This document shows positions 7,235 through 11,641 of a DNA stretch of 11,641 bases, in pieces (the first letter of the stretch is position 1; the number at the start of each line of letters is the position of its first letter). This DNA is from Flavobacteriales bacterium. GTDB taxonomy: Bacteria > Bacteroidota > Bacteroidia > Flavobacteriales > Flavobacteriaceae. A program made the position numbers and the translations under genes. A model generated the notes under the pieces. The model saw only the letters and a list, made by a program, of their open reading frames with translations. It did no database searches and had not been told where the DNA came from. The DNA lies in the NCBI GenBank assembly GCA_027033875.1, contig JALVKK010000156.1, positions 1-11,641 on the forward strand, read 5' to 3'.

Positions 7235-8263
7235 TTAAGGTTCACGTATGATTTCTTGCCAATGCCGGATATATTTTTTGACTAATTTTCCCGAAGGCGT
7301 TAAATCATCATCGGTCCACCCGCCTTTGATATCAGCGCCGGGTTTTAATATTGAAGCCCCTTCGGTTTTATCATTTACGGACCAGTTGCAGTGAGAAAGT
7401 TTATATTTTTTAAGCAGTTTCATCCATCGAATAACAGATTCCGTATGTACTTTTCCGTCGCCATCGGAATTGACGGTTCCCCATTCGGTTACAAACAACG
7501 GTGTTCCGTTTTGTATGGCTTTTTTCATTTTTCCACTCTTCCATTCAAAATTTGTACCGGCATAAAAATGAAAGGTGTAAGCCAAATTCGGGTCAGAAAT
7601 AGGATTGTGTGAGACCAAATCTATATCTATGGACCAATTTGGCGTGCCTATTATAATCAGATTATCAGGGTCAATTTGCCGGATACCTTTGATAACCCGT
7701 TCAGCATAAGGTTTAACGACGGAATCCCAAGAAACCTTTAACGGTTCATTGTATATTTCATATATGACATTTGGATATTTACCGTATTTTTCTGCCATTT
7801 TTTTAAAAAAATCGATGGCTTGTTTTTCGGTTTGTTCCGCATGATGTGAATGCCAATCGATAATAACATATATCCCTTCATTGATAGCGGCATTTACAAG
7901 GCGTTCAACAGCTTGTTGATTCACCTCGGGTTCGTAGAGATAACCATCTTTTACTTCGGTATCAGCAGCTAATGGCAGTCTTATAATTTGTGTGTTCCAG
8001 TCTTTTACTAACCATTTTACAATATCTTTATTATAAAATTTAGCACCGCCCCAAGAAGGGTTCGACCAAAAAAAACTGTTGCCTGCAAGACTGACAGCTT
8101 CATTGTTTTTATCGACGATATGAGTACCTTTGACTTGTAGCAATCCGTGTTTTTCAACAATAGTTTCCTGTTTATGTTGATTGGTAATGATCTTGTTATT
8201 ACAAGCAATAAACAACATAATAACAGGTATTCCCGAAAAAATATAAAAATGTTTTATTAGCAT
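7235..8263 (-). CDS. GH5 endo-beta-1,4-glucanase lipoprotein (subfamily 2-like)
   Basis: The 342-residue protein is a single GH5 catalytic domain after a type II signal peptide ending FIAC (Cys21); there is no binding module or type IX sorting tail. It closely follows the Bacillus Cel5A pattern: GLLQVKGTHIVDKNNE (40-55), IIDWHSHH (134-141), IYEIYNEP with acid/base E173, FHFYAGT with H232, and FVTEWG with nucleophile E260, then W294. All catalytic residues are intact. GH5_2 enzymes cut internal beta-1,4 links in cellulose or mixed glucans, and a few act on chitosan, so substrate is open. It points against its neighbours: its stop is 9 bases from the epimerase stop, and its promoter region is shared with the divergent second sulfatase. 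The residues after Cys21 (NNKII) lack an acidic export signal, so it may face the periplasm. Confidence 0.94.
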   Translation of the reverse strand: MLIKHFYIFSGIPVIMLFIACNNKIITNQHKQETIVEKHGLLQVKGTHIVDKNNEAVSLAGNSFFWSNPSWGGAKFYNKDIVKWLVKDWNTQIIRLPLAADTEVKDGYLYEPEVNQQAVERLVNAAINEGIYVIIDWHSHHAEQTEKQAIDFFKKMAEKYGKYPNVIYEIYNEPLKVSWDSVVKPYAERVIKGIRQIDPDNLIIIGTPNWSIDIDLVSHNPISDPNLAYTFHFYAGTNFEWKSGKMKKAIQNGTPLFVTEWGTVNSDGDGKVHTESVIRWMKLLKKYKLSHCNWSVNDKTEGASILKPGADIKGGWTDDDLTPSGKLVKKYIRHWQEIIREP

Positions 8264-8280
8264 ACTGAGAAATTTGATTA

Positions 8281-8310
8281 CAAAAGTAATAATTTTTGAT
8301 GAGCTTCAAA
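8281..8310 (-). promoter_or_regulatory. Promoter of the GH5 gene (-7 and -33 boxes)
   Basis: On the minus strand TACTTTTG (8288-8281) matches the -7 consensus TAnnTTTG, and TTTG (8310-8307) lies 18 bases upstream, within the usual -33 spacing. Transcription would begin near 8275, leaving a leader of only about 12 bases before the ATG at 8263. This is the only candidate in the window with both boxes at good spacing. Confidence 0.55.
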
Positions 8311-8359
8311 ATATAAATGAATTTTACACCGGCATCTAACAATAATCATACAAAATTTG

Positions 8360-8401
8360 ACAAATTACGGTATATTGTATTTTAAAATGTCGTAAATTTG
8401 T
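8360..8401. promoter_or_regulatory. Inverted repeat in the divergent promoter region, possible operator
   Basis: ACAAATTACG (8360-8369) and CGTAAATTTGT (8391-8401) are inverted copies with a single-base bulge, separated by 21 bases that contain the perfect palindrome ATTTTAAAAT (8379-8388). The right arm overlaps a candidate -7 box for the second sulfatase. The arrangement suits a dimeric regulator or a weak hairpin, but AT-rich DNA makes chance inverted repeats common. Confidence 0.3.
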
Positions 8402-8421
8402 ATAATAGAAGTCTATATTTG
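8393..8421 (+). promoter_or_regulatory. Candidate -7 boxes for the second sulfatase gene
   Basis: TAAATTTG (8393-8400) and TATATTTG (8414-8421) both match TAnnTTTG. The first has ATTG 15 bases upstream (8374-8377), shorter than usual; the second has no good -33 partner. They would give leaders of roughly 55 and 35 bases. The start codon at 8462 has an A-rich leader without a Shine-Dalgarno sequence. Confidence 0.4.
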
Positions 8422-8461
8422 ACATTATCTTAACTCAACAAATAAATCTAAAAAATAAATT

Positions 8462-10204
8462 ATGAAAAAATATCTTTCGTTTTTTACTTTCATTCTTGTT
8501 AGTATTTTTTTGATTCAGTGTCAAACTTCAAATAAAAATACCGAAAAACAAACACCGCAGACAAATCATGCCGAGACAAACAAAAAGCCGAATATCATTT
8601 TTTTTATTGCCGATGATATGTATCCGTGGATGTTTAACAACATTCCGGAAGGGCAAACTAAGGACGGTAAACCGGCAAACTTAACACCTAATATTGACCG
8701 TTTGGCGAAAGAAGGAGTTTGGTTAGACAATATGAAAGTCGTCTCGCCGGTATGTACTCCCAGCCGGTACAATTGTTTGACAGGCAACTATGCCAGTCGT
8801 GCGCAAAATGAAAGTTTTCAATGGTTTACAAAACAAAATGACGGACAAACCGTCATTCAATGGAATGCTTTTATAGTGCCGGGTAAAGACAAAACAATGG
8901 GAAATTATTTTCAGCAATTGGGTTATAAAACCGGTTTTGTCGGAAAAAATCATGTTATTGAAAGTAAAAAACAAGTCGGTGAGGAAGGGGTTACTTTTGA
9001 TTTGCATGCCGACCCGCGTGATCCCGAAGTTAAAAAGCAATTGGAATACCGTTACGGTGAATTGCAAAAAGATATAAAAAAATCAGGATTTGATTATGCT
9101 GAAAAACTCTATCATAATAACCCTAATTGGTTAGGAAATAGAGCATTAGCGTATCAAAATAATGATTGGATAGCAGAAGGAGGCGTCAATTTTATAAAAA
9201 AATACAAAGATCATGCTTTTATGCTGTATTTAGCTACCACTTTACCGCATGCCCCTTTGGACCCTGAACATTCATGGATGGCGGATCGTAGAATAACGGC
9301 TCGTGGTATATTGGACAAAGCACCGGAAGTTTTGCCGCAATATAAAGGGGAGTTGACTCCCGAACAAAAAAAACAAATAGCTAAAGATCCCGGTCTGGAA
9401 CCGACAATCAGAAATATTGAATCAATAAAAAGACGTATTAAAGCAGCCGGATTGGAAGGAAAAAATAAAGAAAACTTGCTATGGCTTGATGATGCACTCG
9501 GTGCAATATTTAAAGAACTTGAAAAACAAGGCGTGTTGGATAATACCATTATTGTTTTCTTTAACGATCACGGACAAAACCAGAAAGGCACACTATATGA
9601 AGGCGGGGTTAATTCGCAAGCATTTATTTGGAAAAAAGGCGGTTTTAAGGTCGGTAAAATACTGAAAGATCCGGTTTCGAATGTCGATTTCTTACCGACT
9701 TTATTAGCTCTTGCAGGGGACACGGTTCAATATCATTTTGACGGTTATAGTTTTGCGCCTGCGCTTCAAGCTGAAACTTATAAAAAACGAACTTCGATGT
9801 ATCACGAATTGGGATATGCGCGCGCCATAACCAAAGGACATTATAAATATTATGCTGTCAGATATCCCAAATGGGCTATGAAGATGACTTTGGCACAACG
9901 TAAAGATACACTCGCTAAATATTCAAAATTCAGAGAATCCTTTGGCGAACATGCCATTTCAACGGATCCGACGGCACCTTTCGGGCAACTTGAAATGGTT
10001 CCGGGTGGCGGAGGCGCCGAACATGCCTCATATACTTCTATGCCGCATTTTTCAGATCCCGATCAATTTTATGATTTGGAAAAAGATCCAAAAGAACAAC
10101 ATAATTTGATCAATGACCCGAAATATCAAAAAATTATTAAAGAATTAAAACAAGAACTCAAAACAAAATATCTGGATAAATTGCCCGGAAAATTTGATTT
10201 ATAA
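8462..10204 (+). CDS. S1-family sulfatase lipoprotein (second)
   Basis: This 580-residue enzyme is a second formylglycine sulfatase, clearly divergent from the one at 4586-6226. The signal peptide ends LIQC (Cys20); Gln before the Cys is outside the classical lipobox, though similar endings seem tolerated in Bacteroidota. The core motif is C98-T99-P100-S101-R102, with C98 expected to become formylglycine. Metal ligands are D51, D52, D369 and H370 (DH in place of the other enzyme's DN). GKNH (161-164) stands where GKWH is usual, and H263 and K375 fill the remaining catalytic positions. Long insertions follow the core motif (about 110-140) and the H263 region (about 270-335). The differences suggest a different sulfate position or sugar from the first sulfatase, so the two may act in turn. 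It has its own promoter region, divergent from GH5. Subfamily and substrate not assigned. Confidence 0.93.
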   Translation: MKKYLSFFTFILVSIFLIQCQTSNKNTEKQTPQTNHAETNKKPNIIFFIADDMYPWMFNNIPEGQTKDGKPANLTPNIDRLAKEGVWLDNMKVVSPVCTPSRYNCLTGNYASRAQNESFQWFTKQNDGQTVIQWNAFIVPGKDKTMGNYFQQLGYKTGFVGKNHVIESKKQVGEEGVTFDLHADPRDPEVKKQLEYRYGELQKDIKKSGFDYAEKLYHNNPNWLGNRALAYQNNDWIAEGGVNFIKKYKDHAFMLYLATTLPHAPLDPEHSWMADRRITARGILDKAPEVLPQYKGELTPEQKKQIAKDPGLEPTIRNIESIKRRIKAAGLEGKNKENLLWLDDALGAIFKELEKQGVLDNTIIVFFNDHGQNQKGTLYEGGVNSQAFIWKKGGFKVGKILKDPVSNVDFLPTLLALAGDTVQYHFDGYSFAPALQAETYKKRTSMYHELGYARAITKGHYKYYAVRYPKWAMKMTLAQRKDTLAKYSKFRESFGEHAISTDPTAPFGQLEMVPGGGGAEHASYTSMPHFSDPDQFYDLEKDPKEQHNLINDPKYQKIIKELKQELKTKYLDKLPGKFDL

Positions 10205-10258
10205 TAAAAAAAATGTATATATGTGTTGCCACCCATAAAAAACCAACTCAATGAAAAC

Positions 10259-10264
10259 AAGGAA
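10259..10264 (+). promoter_or_regulatory. Shine-Dalgarno sequence of the S1-like gene
   Basis: AAGGAA sits 5 bases before the ATG at 10270 and fixes that start. None of the six other genes here has such a site. Just upstream, ATG at 10251 opens a five-codon ORF (MKTRN) that stops at 10266-10268, one base before the main start and overlapping the Shine-Dalgarno; translational coupling is conceivable but unproven. Confidence 0.6.
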
Positions 10265-10269
10265 TTGAA

Positions 10270-11475
10270 ATGAAAATTACTGATTATAAAAACAGAATAG
10301 TAAAATTTTTCACTTCAAAATCCATAAAAGGATCTAAAATACATAACAATTATCTTGTTGAACTTGTTGAAAACTTAGAATATGTAAAATCTAAAAATAA
10401 AACAATTTCATTTTTAATAACAGAAATTAAAGAAAGAGGATTTATAATTAAAGTTGGTGGTTTATTTGGTTTTGTTTCATTTCAACATATGCCTTGGCAG
10501 TATGATAATATGAAATATTGGGAAGCAATATCTTCGGAAATAATAAATAAAAAATTTTTCTGCAAAATTCATCTTTTGAAGAAGGACCCTATCAAAGTTT
10601 TAATTGACGCAAAAGTTCATAAGTTTCAAAAATTAGAATTTTCAAAAAAAATGGAAGTTGAAGGCATTGTTTTAAACAATGTAAAGTATGGTTTATTTAT
10701 TGAAATAGGACATTATTTTAATTGGAAATATGGCTCTTGTGTTGGATTATTACACAAAAAAAACGTTAGTGATTTTAATTTATGGAAAGATAAAAGAATT
10801 GGGGAAAAAATAAATGTTGTATTTCACGGATTTAGAGAAGATAACAAAATTATTTTAGGAGATAACACTACAATTAAAGAATGGTTAACAGGCGAACTTG
10901 ATAAATATGTAGGAACAACGCAGGATATTATTGTAAAAATAGATAAACAAGGAAACAGATTGTTTTTATTAGAAGAAAAATTCCCTGTTCAATTGCCTGT
11001 TACCAAAACATTTTATTCGAAAAAAAACAAAACTAAAATAAAATCATTATTGGCATTAGTCAGGAATAATGAAGTTTTAACTTGTAAAATTGTTCATATA
11101 AACTACAAAAAGCATAAGATTATAGCAAAGTGGCTTGTGAATGTAGAAACTTCATTACCAAAACAAAACCAAAATTTAATAAATCGAATTAATAAAAAAA
11201 AATCTAAAGATGTCTATAATTTATTGGTTGGTAATGAAATTGAAGTTAAAGTGTTTAAAAAAGACCCGAATTTAGGAATTTACGAAAACAAGTATTTTAT
11301 ATTGAATAATATCGAAACAAAATTGACTATAAAAAGTTATTCTTATGAATTATCGGAAAGAGACAGGGGAATAATTGAAACAAATTTTAAAAACGGAGAG
11401 ATAATTAAGTGCATCGTTTCAAAAATTGGAAAAGAAATAGAAGTCGAATATTACATTGACCGAATAAAGAGATAA
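10270..11475 (+). CDS. Uncharacterised protein with S1-like OB-fold segments
   Basis: I do not recognise this 401-residue, Lys-rich, probably cytoplasmic protein (no signal peptide or membrane segment) as a named family. Two regions read like S1/OB-fold RNA-binding barrels. The first is about 45-115, with GFIIKVGGLFGFVSF (57-71). The second, and clearest, is about 127-198: EGIVLNNVKYGLFIEIG (131-147), GLLHKKNV (159-166), then GEKINVVF (178-185) and NKIILGD (192-198), the S1 order. Two later stretches, about 208-290 and 315-398, have the strand-rich look of degenerate copies. RNA or ribosome binding is an inference. The DNA is much more AT-rich than its neighbours (sampled 60-base lines have 10-20 G/C against 19-31 in the second sulfatase), and it has a Shine-Dalgarno sequence they lack. 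It is 65 bases after the sulfatase stop with no promoter seen, and nothing ties it to glycan use; it may begin a different, perhaps acquired, region. Confidence 0.85.
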   Translation: MKITDYKNRIVKFFTSKSIKGSKIHNNYLVELVENLEYVKSKNKTISFLITEIKERGFIIKVGGLFGFVSFQHMPWQYDNMKYWEAISSEIINKKFFCKIHLLKKDPIKVLIDAKVHKFQKLEFSKKMEVEGIVLNNVKYGLFIEIGHYFNWKYGSCVGLLHKKNVSDFNLWKDKRIGEKINVVFHGFREDNKIILGDNTTIKEWLTGELDKYVGTTQDIIVKIDKQGNRLFLLEEKFPVQLPVTKTFYSKKNKTKIKSLLALVRNNEVLTCKIVHINYKKHKIIAKWLVNVETSLPKQNQNLINRINKKKSKDVYNLLVGNEIEVKVFKKDPNLGIYENKYFILNNIETKLTIKSYSYELSERDRGIIETNFKNGEIIKCIVSKIGKEIEVEYYIDRIKR

Positions 11476-11641
11476 CAGCGGTTAATAATTTTTTTTTGAT
11501 ATGAGCGAACAAGTATTTATGTCAAAAATCATTTTATGTATCAAAAACATGCTTTTTTACCGAGACCTTTTTCAATATTGATAAAAAATATACTTTTTGT
11601 GATATTTATTTGTCTTTTGATTTAATAAAAAATCATATATT

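Noticed and set aside
10205..10269. Integron attC or insertion-sequence end between the sulfatase and S1-like genes
   Set aside because: A GTTGCC core-like word is present but no matching inverted partner, integrase or target duplication was found.
11501..11581. 26-codon ORF after the S1-like gene
   Set aside because: No ribosome binding site, composition like the non-coding surroundings, and no recognisable protein features.
11476..11641. Terminator or promoter in the right-hand tail
   Set aside because: A nine-T run at 11489-11497 lacks a stem before it, and near matches to TAnnTTTG have an extra or missing base.

Overview
The window looks like Bacteroidota DNA, probably from a polysaccharide-degrading member of that phylum. 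The base composition is AT-rich. Four genes encode lipoproteins with short type II signal peptides. Most start codons lack a Shine-Dalgarno sequence and follow A-rich leaders, and several intergenic spaces contain the Bacteroidota -7 promoter box TAnnTTTG. No ribosomal or other marker gene is present, so genus cannot be given.

Layout: positions 1-282 hold no gene but a dense mosaic of short tandem repeats, almost all with a 7-base unit, ending in an 8-base repeat that runs into the first start codon. Four plus-strand genes follow: a cytoplasmic GH94 glycoside phosphorylase (283-2709), a GH3 lipoprotein (2783-4534), an S1-family sulfatase lipoprotein (4586-6226) and an exported aldose 1-epimerase-like protein (6278-7225). 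A minus-strand GH5 endo-beta-glucanase lipoprotein (7235-8263) converges on the epimerase gene with only 9 bases between stop codons. A second S1-family sulfatase lipoprotein (8462-10204) diverges from GH5 across a 198-base promoter region. The last gene (10270-11475) is unrelated to the rest: a very AT-rich gene for a protein with S1-like OB-fold segments, preceded by a real Shine-Dalgarno sequence.

Read together, the first six genes are a carbohydrate-use cluster for a sulfated, probably beta-linked glycan. GH5 would cut the chain, the two sulfatases would strip sulfate esters, GH3 would trim non-reducing ends, the epimerase would interconvert anomers in the periplasm, and the GH94 enzyme would phosphorolyse an imported disaccharide in the cytoplasm. 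No SusC/SusD pair, sugar transporter or regulator lies in the window, so it is either part of a larger locus or a satellite of one. The actual substrate cannot be read from sequence alone.

The most unusual signals are the heptamer repeat mosaic upstream of GH94, a long imperfect hairpin that contains the GH94 stop codon, an Asn in place of the usual catalytic-dyad Asp in GH3, and the compositionally foreign S1-like gene at the right end.
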